From Lampris incognitus (Eukaryota; Chordata; Actinopteri; Lampriformes; Lampridae), in contig NC_079214.1 in the NCBI RefSeq assembly GCF_029633865.1, positions 25,896,000 to 25,959,999 of the forward strand: 64,000 nucleotides of DNA, read 5' to 3'. This document shows, in pieces, positions 1 to 12,967 of the stretch (position 1 is its first letter; each line of letters begins with the position of its first letter). The notes beneath the pieces were generated by a model. The model was not told the DNA's origin. It ran no database searches and worked only from the letters and a program-made list of their open reading frames with translations. The position numbers and the translations under genes were made by a program.

Positions 1-606
1 TATCCATCTACATGCATTCTTGTGCAGAGCAACTCTGTCGTACAGAGGTGAGACAAAACTGTTACCTTCTCTGACTCTGAATGTCATTAATCTTGTCCCT
101 GAGACTTCAAACGATGTCTGAATAATCCCCCTGCAGCCTAAATCTTCACCTTATACCCTTGGTGTCCACTTCTCCTTATATCATCATCTAGAGATGAACT
201 TTTTAGGCTGAAGGGAGCCTCAGCCGTTTCCATTTGCATTCATATGTCAGAATGCGGATCCCCAGGCAGAGGGGCAGAGAATAGCACACAGCATCTGCCT
301 CACATTTGGTCAGGCACACCGTGCCGGTCACATGATCACATACAACATATGCTGATACACCCTACACCGGCTCCAAGCTGAAAAGTGTGCACGCATTGAA
401 TCACATACACAGCTTCAGTCTCTTAGTTTTGGTCCATCACAGAAAGACAGGTTTTGTTGAAGTCCGGGTGTCAGGTGCAATGACTGAACGGGACTACAAG
501 GTTATGTGTGTTTGTGTCTGCATGTGCTTGTTTGCACGTGTGGGTGTGTGTGTATACGTGTACATAAGCATACATGTGCAGTTGTATCCCCCCCCCCACT
601 CCTTTG
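1..606. other. 3' flank of ctxn2, no gene seen
   Basis: No coding exon is recognisable. The stretch lies downstream of the minus-strand ctxn2 stop codon and probably includes its 3' untranslated region. A TG-rich tract with a following poly-C run sits at about 500-600. Confidence 0.4.
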
Positions 607-1659
<1,053 letters not shown>

Positions 1660-1671
1660 GATATATATATG

Positions 1672-1731
<60 letters not shown>
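1660..1731. repeat. (TA)n microsatellite
   Basis: Nearly uninterrupted TA dinucleotides with a few TATG variants near the left end. Confidence 0.95.
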
Positions 1732-1735
<4 letters not shown>

Positions 1736-1828
1736 GGACAAGGGAACGAAAATGGCAGAAACAGAGAAGAAGAGCAAGGGAAGTCGATTGAGGATGGAGA
1801 GAAAAAGACACTGCACAACCATGCATAC

Positions 1829-2037
<209 letters not shown>

Positions 2038-3390
2038 AGATGGGGTGAAAGAGAGACACTGCATTCTGTGATGGTGAGAGGTTTGGTGATATGGTCGTAA
2101 AAGCAAGAAAAGCATGCTTCTCACCGTCATTACTGTTCCGTATTCACAGACCTGTTGCTGCTGTTTGCTTGGGACGACTTCTCTTTATTTGAGCCCAAAA
2201 AATGCACGTTCATTAGTCCATCCATTGCTCTCATATTGGGTGCACACGACTAACCTTTCATTGAAACAAAAAGAGAGACACGGTCAGCGAGGGGAGGGGG
2301 GGTTGCAGAAGAGAGGAGAGAGATAGATAGAAGTAGGATCAGGGTGCAATTCCTCCCAGAGAATAGTCTTCTCTTCTCATGCTCCCTTACTTGCAGCCTC
2401 CTACGCATTATCATTCTGTTTCTCTATCTCTGGCTCTGGAGGCACGCACGCTTGCTGCTGCTGCATGGCAACCACTTGTTAGTCTCACTCAGCTGGTCTG
2501 CTGCCTCAGTCATTCACAACATTCCCGCTCAGCAACACCAGGATAAAATGCAGCAATATACAGAAGCAATCCGCCTCTTTGATTCCTCCCCCTCCTCCTC
2601 CTCCTCCTCCTCCCCTCCTCTGGTTTATTTAGCTTCTCTCAAAATGACTCTCCTAAAATGTGACGGGAATATCAGGGCTTAGGCATCAGGAGAAATGCTG
2701 CCTCTCGCTGCTCCCGTGTAGCAAATGCTGTCGCAAAGGTATTTTTAGTACAGCAAAGCAATATCATCCAAGCTTAGTTAGGTGAAGTTTTTTTTTTTTA
2801 TTGTTGCAGCTGGCTCTGGTCAAATTGAATTAGCCCCCCCTGCTTTAAAGGCTTTTGACTGCAACTACAGATGTGATGAGGAAGAAGAGACTGGCACTTA
2901 AAGAGACACTGGTGTTACAGTAGCGTATGAAATACAATATTGCATATGGGAGAAAAAAACTGCAGGTCAACTGGTTGCCTCATTCTATCAGAATGCAGCA
3001 TTATGGGCTCCATCCCAGCCTGATGTATTAGGTATGCAGTCCAAGTTCATATTTCTTGTAACACTTTTGCAGTGTCTTATATGTAAAAGTATGCTTAGCC
3101 GGTCAGAAATCGACAACAAAGTCTTTCCTGCTGATCTTGGTATGAGCACATACGCTCAATGGGCGATGCTCTTGGTATGTTAACTATATGCCGAGGCTTA
3201 CAGAAAGAAAACATGGAGGGGAATTGTAGCATTTTCACTGGCAATTGCTCACATTCACATTCTGCTTAAAGTTTGAAGCCACAGCTATCTTATTTAGACA
3301 GACATCTCTTTGGTCAGTGAAATTTTGGTGCATCTATTGGAGTGCTTATTGTATGGCTGGGACTGAGGGGAGAGTATATCCCCCTCTTTA
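2038..3390. other. Intergenic, simple repeats only
   Basis: Includes a purine-rich tail of the GA repeat (about 2265-2330) and a (TCC)n tract at about 2587-2618. No gene or classified transposon recognised. Confidence 0.4.
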
Positions 3391-3714
3391 GGAATCAGGA
3401 ACACTTTGTCATTTCATTCCATGCACTTGTGCACATGAAATGAAACGAAATGCCATTTCCCACAGCAGTGCAACACAAAGACAAAAACACATCCAAAAAC
3501 CACACGAACCACAAGAACACACATCCAAACGAAACAAAAAAAATCACGAACGCCAGCCAGGATGACCGTCAGAACTGCCGGTCTGCATGGGCTAGCAGTT
3601 AGCTTAGCCTGCTCCGTTTCCACATCCTGTCAGAGCGCCCTCGGTGTTACCTCCTCGGGCGCAGCTCCAGGCGAGGCCGTGGTCCCTGGGCCCACAGGAT
3701 GCAGCAGACCAAGC
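3391..3714 (+). repeat. Unclassified interspersed repeat, family A (copy 1)
   Basis: Shares long stretches with 41700-42320 (inverted) and 46022-46630 (same strand). Shared segments include a run ending in GCACATGAAATGAAACGAAA, CGAACGCCAGCCAGGATGAC, and a GGGCTAGCAGTTAGCTTAGC block. Three dispersed copies in one window mark a mobile or processed repeat. I do not recognise the family. Confidence 0.7.
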
Positions 3715-3784
3715 ATTCAGGTTTTTCTTTTCATTTGTCAACCATACGTATATTCATAAGAGGAAGCTTGTCGTCTTCAAGAAT

Positions 3785-4172
3785 ACCATGATACCGGTTC
3801 GAATCCCCATGTTACCTCTGGCTTGGTCGGGTGTCCCTACAGACACAATTGGCCGTGTCTGCGGGTGGGAAGCCGGATGTGTGTGTGGGTGTGCTGCACT
3901 AGCGCCTCCTCTGGTCAGTCAGGGTACCAGTTCGGGGGGGACGGGGAACTGGGGGAAATAGCGTGATCCTCCCACGTGCTTCGTCCCCCTGGCGAAACTC
4001 CTCACTGTCAGGTAAAAAGATGCGGCTGGCAACTCCACATGTATCGGAGGAGGCATGTGGTAGTCTGCAGCCCTCCCCGGATCAGCAAAAGGGGTGGAGC
4101 AATGACCGGGATGGCTCGGGAAATAGGGTAATTGGCCATGTACAATTGAGGAGAAAAGGGGGGAAAACTACA
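3785..4172 (+). mobile_element. tRNA-derived SINE, family SINE-A (5'-truncated)
   Basis: Contains a tRNA-type box B (GGTTCGAATCC) followed by the SINE-A body: cttggtcgggtgtccctaca, a GCACTAGCGCCTCCTCTGGT segment, CTCCTCACTGTCAGG, and an A-rich tail after GTACAATTGAGGAGAAAAG. The box A end is lost. The same body recurs at 6155, 22797/29628, 46935, 59735 and 62508. Confidence 0.8.
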
Positions 4173-6154
4173 AAAAAAGAAAAAAGAATACCATGACACC
4201 TTTATTGACATAGGTCAGGGTACATTGTGTTTTGATAGCCCCTTTGATATTTGCTACCACTCCCAGCAAGCTTCCATGTAGTCTTTGGCATCCCATCATG
4301 CTTTCCACTCTTGTGGCTCTAGCACAGAGGCCTGTGGAGGGGATTCGATGCCATTGCATAAAGGATATTAGAATTACGTTCAAAGGACGCTGGGGTAACG
4401 ATTGCCTGTTCTCTATCTCAGTTAGACAACAGGTCAGAAGTATAAGACAGATATTAAGAGCAGTAAAACCATGAAAATATGGACTGACTGTTCCCTTTAA
4501 TACTAATGGACTCGGCACCACACCCTGTTTTATGGAGTGACAAAGCATTACAATCTGTACAAAAAGTTACAAAGGAAAACTCGGACAAAAAAAAAAAATC
4601 AATGGGTTTTACACACTTGATTTGGATCCACATCAGCTAAGCTGCAGCAAATCCTCCTGAGTTCTTCAAGTAAATTAAAATGCACCATTTCTTGTGAGTT
4701 TAAATACTTAAGTAGCAGAATATAAATGGAATTATCAAGACAGTACACTTTAATTAAAGATATGTTGTAGTAGTGCTGAGGATGTGGCAATGGGAGTACT
4801 GGGGTCATGAAAACACATATCACGTTATTCAGCAGAGTTTTGTTCATGTATGTAGGGATGGTTAAAGGATTTTCACCCTCCAATTAAGGCCAATTGTAAT
4901 TTCTTTAAAAATGGTCACCAAAAAGGTTTTGAATTAAGATCAATACCACATGCGCAAGGTCTCCACTGAGGTAAAGGTTAGCATTACGTTCAGGGTTAGG
5001 TTGACTTTTAATCATGAACATTATGAAAGGGGCTCATTCAGCAGCCTGTCCAGAAATCAAATCAGTCTGACTTGGGAGCGTGGTTTCTCTTTTGTCCCTC
5101 TCTCTCCCTCCCAGGCTGAACCTCTATCAATCTTCACCACATGAGTATGGCAATGTCTTCATTACGTTTTGTAAAGACAGCCTGATGTTTTTCATGATAA
5201 ATTGGATAACATTTTTCTTTGGACCGATTCCCAAGGAGCCATTACAGAGCAGTCTGTTGTAATAGCTATTGACTCAAAGAGGACTCAGGTCCACAGAGAC
5301 CCAGTCTGCCGTTTCTGCAAGGATTGTGCTGAGGCATCATTATTATAGTTTCATTTGCAAAGTACAACCAAATTCCTTATATTTCTTGCTGCTACTCAAA
5401 TATTGTGACACTCTGGTCAATCAGACACACATTTCAGTTCACATCTCTGGCTGCTGCTCCAAAACGATCAAGCCAACCATTTGATCAAAATCCGGATTGT
5501 CATCATCCCCTGCAGTGAACATTTTGGTATAGTTTTGGCCTTCGTCGCAATGTCCAATGTCCAATCATGTGATACTTCTTAACTTAATTAGTGGGATTTG
5601 TGCTACTGAAGGCTATTAACCATCAAACTTGCAGAAGAAAAGCTTTATCTTTTTACTGTGAGGTCTGATTTGTGTAGATCTGATTTCTGATTGCTTGTAC
5701 AAGGTACATCTTCCCTGTTTTTTCATGGGTTAGTTTGACCCACAAAAACGTAGAAAATCAAATATACATGCGATTCACGTCGTTTATAACACCTAGCCCA
5801 GGAATTACTCAGGATCACAACACATTCACAAACTATACTTGTGCATTCATTGCTAGCATTTGTTTGTTTGTTTGTTTGTTGTTGTTGTTTTTTTAACAAA
5901 TGCAGAAAGCTAAACAAAAATCCAGAATGTCAAGAGTTCATTATAGATGGCAAAGAACACTTCCAGAAAGTGTATGTATGAATAGCATCCGAGAGGTGCC
6001 CTGGTTGGATAAACCACAAATACTGAAATGATGAATTCACGATCAGTGCCATTTTGTTGCAACGGCGATTACGAAAAGGATCACAACACAGAAACTCGTG
6101 GGATTTGTTTGGGATGAGGGAAAATTTTAGTGCATAATTTATAGAAAAATGTCT
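4173..6154. other. Intergenic, nothing recognised
   Basis: No exon, RNA gene or classified transposon seen. A short (GTTT)n/(GTT)n run lies at about 5861-5893. Confidence 0.4.
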
Positions 6155-6362
6155 CTCGGGGGCGTCCGGGTGGCGTGGCGGTCTACTCAGTTGCCTACCA
6201 ACACGGGGATTGCCGGTTCAAATTCCCGCGTTATCTCCGGCTTGGTCGGGCGTCCCTATAAACACAATTGGCCGTGTCGGCGGAAGCCGGATGTGGGTGT
6301 CCTAGTCGCTGCACTAGCACCTCCTCTGGTCGGTCGGGGCGCCTGTTCGGAGGGGAGTGTTT
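6155..6362 (+). mobile_element. tRNA-derived SINE, family SINE-A (3'-truncated)
   Basis: Head part with box A-like GTGGCGTGGCGGTCTA and box B GGTTCAAATTC, then the SINE-A body down to GGTCGGGGCGCCTGTTCGG. The 3' half and tail are missing. Confidence 0.8.
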
Positions 6363-6560
6363 GTCGAGGATATACTGAATGCATGAATAAATGTCAGACA
6401 CACGTGCCAAGCTCAAAATGTGTAATCTCAACAAGCATGTAATAACTCTACTACATCCGGAGTCATGTATGAAACAACAAACAAGTAGATTGCCGATGGC
6501 ATCGATCTCACTAGACCCTGTAACATCCTCCTTTTCCAAAGGAAACACCAATACATGCAA

Positions 6561-6758
6561 GGGTGGGCAATCTTATCCAGAAAGGGCTGGTGTGGGTGCA
6601 GGTTTTTGTTCCAACCAAGCAGTTACACGCCTGATCCCACTAATCGACCAGTAGAGTCTTTGCTGAGGAACTTGATTAGGAGACACAGGTGTGTAACTGC
6701 TTGGTTGGAACAAAGACCTGCACCCACACTGGCCCTTTCTGGATAAGATTGCCCACCC
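6561..6758. mobile_element. Palindromic (foldback) MITE
   Basis: Two arms of about 80-95 bp in inverted orientation around a short centre. The outer 27 bp of each arm (GGGTGGGCAATCTTATCCAG then AAAGGGC) are perfectly complementary. The copy would fold into one long hairpin. Similar non-autonomous elements are common in fish; I do not assign a superfamily. Confidence 0.8.
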
Positions 6759-6941
6759 CTGTGAGAGCATAGTGCAAGTACATAATGCAACATGTCACAA
6801 TATAACTTGTAAATAAAACAAATCTTTTCCTGTATCAAAACATTACAACAGTCTCTGCTGAATACTGTTTTCCTGCATTTCTTCTGGTTCGCTTCCTTTT
6901 TTCCCCTTTTTTTTTATGGCAACAGCCATACACAGTCCATA

Positions 6942-9772
6942 TTATAAGCTGAGTCTCTCAGGTGGCTTAGACAGCCGTCCGGCCCTTGTATATCTGTGTC
7001 CCTCTGAGGGTCCGTCTCCAACTGAACTGGGAGAGGCCCTTGGTGTGAGCCTGATGGGGCTTGGCTCGGCCACAATTGGGGGAGCCTCTGCAGCACTATT
7101 CTCTGGAACATGTGTAGGCTCTGGCTCATTCTCTTTGCAGGCCCGAGTAGGAGTTGGCTCTGCCATTCTGAGGTCAACCCTGTTGTGTTGATAGAGTGAG
7201 CCATCGACATCCACCAGGTAAGATCTCGGTGCAACCTTGCGGAGGCAGGTCCTGACCTTCCAGAGACCAGTGTTATCACCAAGCAGGGGCTTCACTCAGA
7301 CAGTTTCCCCTACCTCCAGCTCCAGCAAGTCCAGGGCGGACCAGTTGTAGAAAAACTTGGCAAGCTGCTTCCTGTGACGCAGTTTCTACCACAACGACTG
7401 GTTCAAGGAGTTTGTTTGTCACTGGAATGGAGGTTTTCAGCCGATGAGACATGAGGCGTTGTGCCGGGCTGCTGTCCGTGTTTTTGGTGGGAGTATTCCT
7501 CCAGTGTAGGGAGGCCTTCCAAGGGTCGGTATTGTCACGCATGGCCTTACGCAGTAGATTGTTTGCAAGCTTGACGGATGACTCTGCCTTGCTATTTACA
7601 TTCGGGTGCCTTGAAGAGGAGGTCACGTGCTTGAACTCCCATTCAGAGGTAAAAAACGCAAACTGCGAAGTAAATTGTGGGCCATTGTCTGTGATGACCT
7701 TGTTTGACTGGCCATATTGTGCGACATGCGCCTTACGTTTGATGACTGTCTCTGCGGACAAGTCAGGGAGGAGCTCAACCTGAATAGTGATCAACTGTGA
7801 GCAGATAGTCCTTCTGCCTGTGGCTGAACAGGTCCATGCTCAAAATCTGCCAGTTCATGTGAGAGCATGGTCTCTTTTTGCTGTTTGTGAGCATACTCGT
7901 TGCAGGTTGAGCAGGTGCTCACAAATTCCTTTATTTCTGCCGCATGTTGGGCCAGTACAAAGTCTCTCAAGCTTGCTGGTAGCGTGCATCTCCTCCTATG
8001 TGACTCATATGTATGCGTGTAAGCATCTCTGAGTGTAGCGATTTCAGGATAATGACTTTCTGCCCCTGGAATAAGATGCCATTCTGTGCGCTGACCTCAT
8101 CCCGGTAGGGCCAATATTCTCTGATAATGAGAGGCGCTTCTTCTCTTACATCTGGGCAGCCCATGAGAACTGTAGATCTTAGTGCAGACATTCATCCTGG
8201 TCAGTGTGCTGTCTGATTTGTTCTAAGTGCTGGTCACGTACGTTTAAGCAGTCTGCCTGGTTCACATGCTGTGCGTCCTTTTGCTCTTGCTGTAAGGAGC
8301 AGATAGTGTGCCGCTGATAGGCCATTCATCTACTGCCATGCATCCTGCTGTTGCTCTGCTGAGCATTTCGCTGATGAACATTTCAGGTCCTGTTTTGTAG
8401 ACGACCTTCAGACTGTAGTTCTGTAAGGTCATGGGCATGCTTTGAAGCCTCCTGGGTGCATTGAGGAGAGGTTTGCTGAAGACAGAAATTAGAGGCTTAT
8501 GGTCTTCTCTGCTGTGATCAGTTTGCAGCCATATAAGTAGTGGTGAAACCTCTGATAGGCACTCTTTTTCGATTTGTGCAGTTTTTTTCCTGTGGGGGTA
8601 AGAACTCTCAAAGCAAACGCGATGGGTTGGTCTTCCTACATGAGGCAGCAGCTGAGCCCACTTTGGCTGGGGTCGCTCTGGACTGTGATTGGCTTAGTCA
8701 TGTTATAGTAGCGCAGGACAGGCATGGTTGTAGCCAGAGACTTGAGTTCATGAACTGCTGCCTCATGTTTGGCCAGCCAGTGCCAGGGGGTTTCTTTGTC
8801 CAGTAAGCGTCACTTGACAGGTGTGGCATGAATTTGGCAAAATAGTGGGCAAAGCTGATGAGACGTTGCACACCTTTTGCATCTATTGGATTGGGCATGT
8901 CGATGATGGCCCTCACCTTCTCTGGGTCAGGCTTCAGGCCAGCGGATGAGAGAATGTGGCTGTAAAACTGGACTTTCGGTACCCTGAACTGCAGCTTCTT
9001 TAAGCCTAGCCGCAGCTTGACCTCATGGCAGCACGCCATCAGCGCCAGGAGCTTGATGTCATGGTCAGTCTCAGCCCCTTTGTCTGTGTCCCTGAAGCCC
9101 ACAACCAAGATGTCATCCGCAATAGGCTCGGTGCCCTTCAGTCCAACTAGGAGATCATGTTGTTTTCGCTGATACACCTCAGGTTCCCCCTATATGCCAA
9201 ATGGTAGCTTGAGACAGCGTTTCCTCCCCCAGGGGGTCCAAAAAGTGATCATGAGATTGCTTTCATTGTCCAGTTTGCATTGCAGAAACGCATCTCTGGC
9301 ATCCACCAAGGTGAAGAATCTTGCCTTTGGTAGTTTGAACAAGACGCCCTCCAGAGTAAACATAATGTAGTGAGAGCGCTTTAGGGCCTTGTTCAGGAAC
9401 TTAGGATCAATGCATAGTCTCAGCTTTTCTGGCTTTTTCACGATTACCATGTTGCTGATCCCGTCAGTCGGTTCTATGACGGGTACAATGTGGCCTTCAG
9501 CCTCATACTTATCCAGCTGGGCTTTAACAGCTGCCTTCATTGCGATGGAAATGTTGTGTGGAGCACACTGAACTGGAGGAATACTGGGATCCAGGTCAAA
9601 ATGGACTTCCCTGGATACAGATTCCACAGGTGAGTTGAACACATCACTGTATCTGTTGAGCAGCTGTTCCTTGGTTAGGGTTCAGGGCTGTGCATGTTCC
9701 ACTTTAAGTACATCATCAGGGATTGCGAAGTCCCTGAGACCCAGGTGTTCACAGCTAGATGTAACCCAGGGT
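6942..9772 (-). pseudogene. Degenerate Ty3/gypsy pol
   Basis: Minus-strand fragments in pol order. Reverse transcriptase N-half is at 9642-9190 and continues at 9177-8698, where an ILVVG motif stands near the expected catalytic Asp pair. Then come an RNase H-like stretch, the integrase zinc region (8191-7967, HxxxH-like then lost), the integrase core with a TDNGPQF motif (7794-7276), and a C-terminal tail ending in SKPPERL (7295-6942). Frames are broken repeatedly and no LTRs are visible, so this is a dead fragment. It is clearly diverged from the two CsRn1-like elements further right. Confidence 0.85.
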
Positions 9773-11977
9773 TGAGATTATATAATAAATAGCCATAGAG
9801 TAATAAATAGATAAATAACAATTGATACATACATAAATAATTGATAGTAATAAATATTGTACCTAAAAACAACTGAAATCCATACCATTTGGTTTATATT
9901 AATTTCATGTGAGGTTAAAATGTTTTGACAATCCCTTTAATCCAACCCTCACTGCCCCTTTAAAATGCCGTGTGCAGCGTGCGTCCGGCTCAGTCCCCAG
10001 AACGAACTAGCTGCGTGAGCCCTGCTCAGTAGAACTCAGAGCAAACTAGGCACGACCGAGAGCAAACAGAAAAAGATATCTGCTGATCATTCGATGAAAA
10101 TCTCTCAGAAACATCTGAAAAGTGAAGATAAATACTTATAAAACCGAAGTTGTGCCTGTGGGACAGCCACAGAACGGTTTTAGTGAGTTTTGTTATAGTT
10201 TATGTCGAATGTCATTACATGTGCTAGCCTGTGAAAGTAGCTAACTGTGCTAGTCTGTAAAAGTAGCTAACCGCTCTAGCCTGGAAAAGTACAGTAAGCT
10301 AGCTAACATCACAAGCAGAACCATTATAAGGACAAAGTCCAAATGTATTTCCGTTGTGTGGTGAAATATTGTTTATTTTGATTTGTTGGTTATGGACTGT
10401 TGATGAGAGGACTGTTTTGTGCATGGCCTGTTATGCAGGCCAGGTTTTTGTCCCCCACCGGGAAAGTCTTCTCAGGATTACGACAAGAACGAATTCTTCT
10501 TCTGTGCGTGCACGTGAGGACGGAGCACACACGGACACCAGATGGCGAGCCCCACCCAAGGAACTCTTACCTATTGAAAGGACATCTGGATCACCTCATC
10601 TACACCACCTCCATATGGTTTGACCTACCTAACAGACCGTTGTTCCATCTTTCTGGTAGGATTGTGGAACTTTGGATTTCTCATTGACTGGAAGATCTTC
10701 TGGAAAAAGACACGGTGAGGATCATACCACCTGGGACAGAAAGGTGACTGTCCTTAATGTAGTGAGTACCAGATCATTCACTTTACAAACTGATGACGGA
10801 CAAGTGCTTAGGAGAAACTGTAGGAGTTTGTTTGAGACTCGGGAGAACTTTCAAGAACATGGTCAGGCGAACATGCAGGGGCAGCAGGTCAGTGGAAGGT
10901 CAGACCGGTAAAACGACGATTCTCCTCCTCCCATCACAAAGACTGGCACACCAGCTTTGAGAAGGCAAACTAGACCAGTAAACCACCAAAGAGACTAATA
11001 GAGGAAGTATAACCCAAAAGGGGAATGTAAATGTAGCACTGTAGATGTTGACAGTTGACTAGGACCAGTTCTAGGTTCGTAGGAGCAGTTTATAACTAGC
11101 ATCAAATGATTGCAGACCACAGACCAGGGAATAAAGTTTGAATTACCGGCTTGTTTTTATATAAAGAATTGTAAACATAGACAGAGAAACATACACAATT
11201 ACACAATAACACAGTGAGAATGGATAAATTCCTTGAAACCTCTTGTTTTATGATTTAACCCTTATTAAACCACTATTTTGAGTTTCAGATATTTTAGATA
11301 GATATTTTAGTTCTAATTTAGGATCCTTTTAATTCTAATTTGAAGTTATGTCTTGTTTGAGTTGACAAATTATGCTAATTTGTTTTATGTTCTATTTTGT
11401 TCTATTAGGCCTTTAAGTTTCAGTTCTAATTTCCATTAACCGAAGTTACTTAACCAGTAAATCAGAATGCCAAAAGTAACACACAATTGCATTACCCCAT
11501 GAACAGTATGAATGAGTAATAAACTCAGCCGATACAGCGATTAACAATACAATATGTGATCAAAAATCAAAATCAATAATCAATGTAGGCTATAATCAGT
11601 CCTTTTTGGAAAGTCCGTTGTTGGTCCACTGAGTTCAACTGCGTTTTGCAGTAACAAACTGGAAATTTCAGACCTACCACAATCCAGGTGCTCGAATCTG
11701 TAGGCTACTGCCCTGAGAATGAGCTGTCTGAATCCGCAGACAGACCACATGGATCCAGCAGGTCTCCTATAGGTGGCTCGCCATCTTGTTTCCAGCTTGG
11801 GGGTATGAAACACCAAGCGCGATCTTCCCAATCCAAAAAAAAAAAAACCTGGCCTGCATTATAACAGGCACATCACACATGCAGAGACATTAGTTTACAT
11901 ATCGCTCGATAAAATAATCAAAAGAAAACAACAGAAGTACCGACTGACATAGTCAATCTACCAACCGCTAAAACGTG
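9773..11977. other. Repeat-derived intergenic stretch with a gypsy pol C-terminal remnant
   Basis: At about 10672-10985 (plus strand) the reading resembles the C-terminal end of a gypsy integrase (WDRKVTVLN, then SFTLQTDDGQVLRRN, later TPALRRQTRPVNHQ). The segments around 10410-10560 and 11740-11880 are diverged inverted copies of each other (shared CAGGCCAGGTTTTT and GATGGCGAGCC). The rest is not classified. Confidence 0.5.
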
Positions 11978-11981
11978 ACAG

Positions 11982-12222
11982 TGTGGTGGACACGTATTGG
12001 GGACAGAATTCAACCCAGGAACTAAGGGTTAAGTCATGGTTGCCCTGGCAGGTTAACGCAGGGTTAAGTTATGGTTGTCCAGCCAGTTTTCTGGGGATTC
12101 TTGCCACCTCCGCTCAGTCGAGCTGTGGTTTGGTTGTCTCTCTGATTTACCGTGGATTAAAGAAAGTTGCCTACACGGCTAAAGTGTGAACCTACGGTCT
12201 TCTCCGTTCCTTCGGCTCTACA
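11982..12222 (+). repeat. 5' LTR of the CsRn1-like element
   Basis: 241 bp, TGTGGTGGACACG to TTCGGCTCTACA. Matches 16153-16393 throughout by eye. A short open frame inside both LTRs is not a gene. Confidence 0.95.
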
Positions 12223-12223
12223 C

Positions 12224-12238
12224 TGGTGACCCCGACGT
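12224..12238 (+). other. Primer-binding site, tRNA-Trp type
   Basis: TGGTGACCCCGACGT begins one base after the LTR. It is complementary to the 3' end of vertebrate tRNA-Trp (ACGTCGGGGTCA plus CCA) over 15 bases, as recalled. Confidence 0.85.
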
Positions 12239-12274
12239 CGGTTTTCGGATAAGTTTTCTGAAACCACACACATT

Positions 12275-12967
12275 ATGGCTACGAACGCCGTTGCAATGAA
12301 ACTGCCGGAGTTTTGGGAGTCTTCCGCGGCTACATGGTTCGCGCAGGCTGAGGCACAGTTCGCGCTCAGAGACATAACAGCGGACGAGACCAGGTACTAC
12401 TACGTAGTGGCAGCGCTGGGGTGCGCTACGGCTTCCAGGATAAGCGGTTTCATAACCGACCCACCGGCCGATGGTAAATACGCCGCACTTAAACATATCC
12501 TCCTTGAAACTTTTGAACTGTCAACAACGGAGAGAGCACGTCGCCTCTTCGCAATTCAGGGCTTGGGAGATGGCAAACCATCGGAGCTAATGAGCAGGAT
12601 GTTAAACCTACTGGGTCAAGAAAAGCCATGTTTCCTGTTTATGGAGCTGTTTCTGCGCAACATGCCGCCCCACGTCCAGACTGCGCTCGCTAACTCCACC
12701 ATCACTGATCCCCGTGAGCTGGCAAAGGAGGCTGACCGATTCTTCGTCGCTACACAACGTTCCTCCCATGCCGGGGTGCTGGCTCCTACCTTCACTGGCC
12801 CCCCGCCGACATCGCGGGCGTGGCCCGACGGTGGCGCCACAGCGTCAGACCGCTACAAGCCCTCTGGACTCTGTATGTACCACGCTCGATTTGGTGCGAA
12901 AGCTAAACGGTGCCGTTCCCCCTGCAACTACAGGCCGACGGGAAACGAGAGGGCCAACACTCAGTAG
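12275..12967 (+). CDS. gag: Gag protein of the CsRn1-like retrotransposon
   Basis: 230-codon frame that starts at the first ATG after the primer site. The N-terminal part ([20 protein letters not shown] and onward) is the capsid-like region typical of this gypsy group. Near the C-terminus lies a zinc-knuckle-like motif of unusual order: Cys200-x2-His203-x9-Cys213-x3-Cys217, i.e. CHCC rather than the retroviral CCHC. The related minus-strand copy keeps the same arrangement (CFYH then CNSPC). Gag would assemble virus-like particles. The frame ends at TAG 12965-12967, downstream of a -1 frameshift signal, so most ribosomes make Gag and a minority Gag-Pol. Intact. Confidence 0.9.
   Translation: MATNAVAMKLPEFWESSAATWFAQAEAQFALRDITADETRYYYVVAALGCATASRISGFITDPPADGKYAALKHILLETFELSTTERARRLFAIQGLGDGKPSELMSRMLNLLGQEKPCFLFMELFLRNMPPHVQTALANSTITDPRELAKEADRFFVATQRSSHAGVLAPTFTGPPPTSRAWPDGGATASDRYKPSGLCMYHARFGAKAKRCRSPCNYRPTGNERANTQ

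Noticed and set aside
11983-12189. 68-codon frame present identically at 11983 and 16154
   Set aside because: It lies inside both LTRs; no protein is known from this position.
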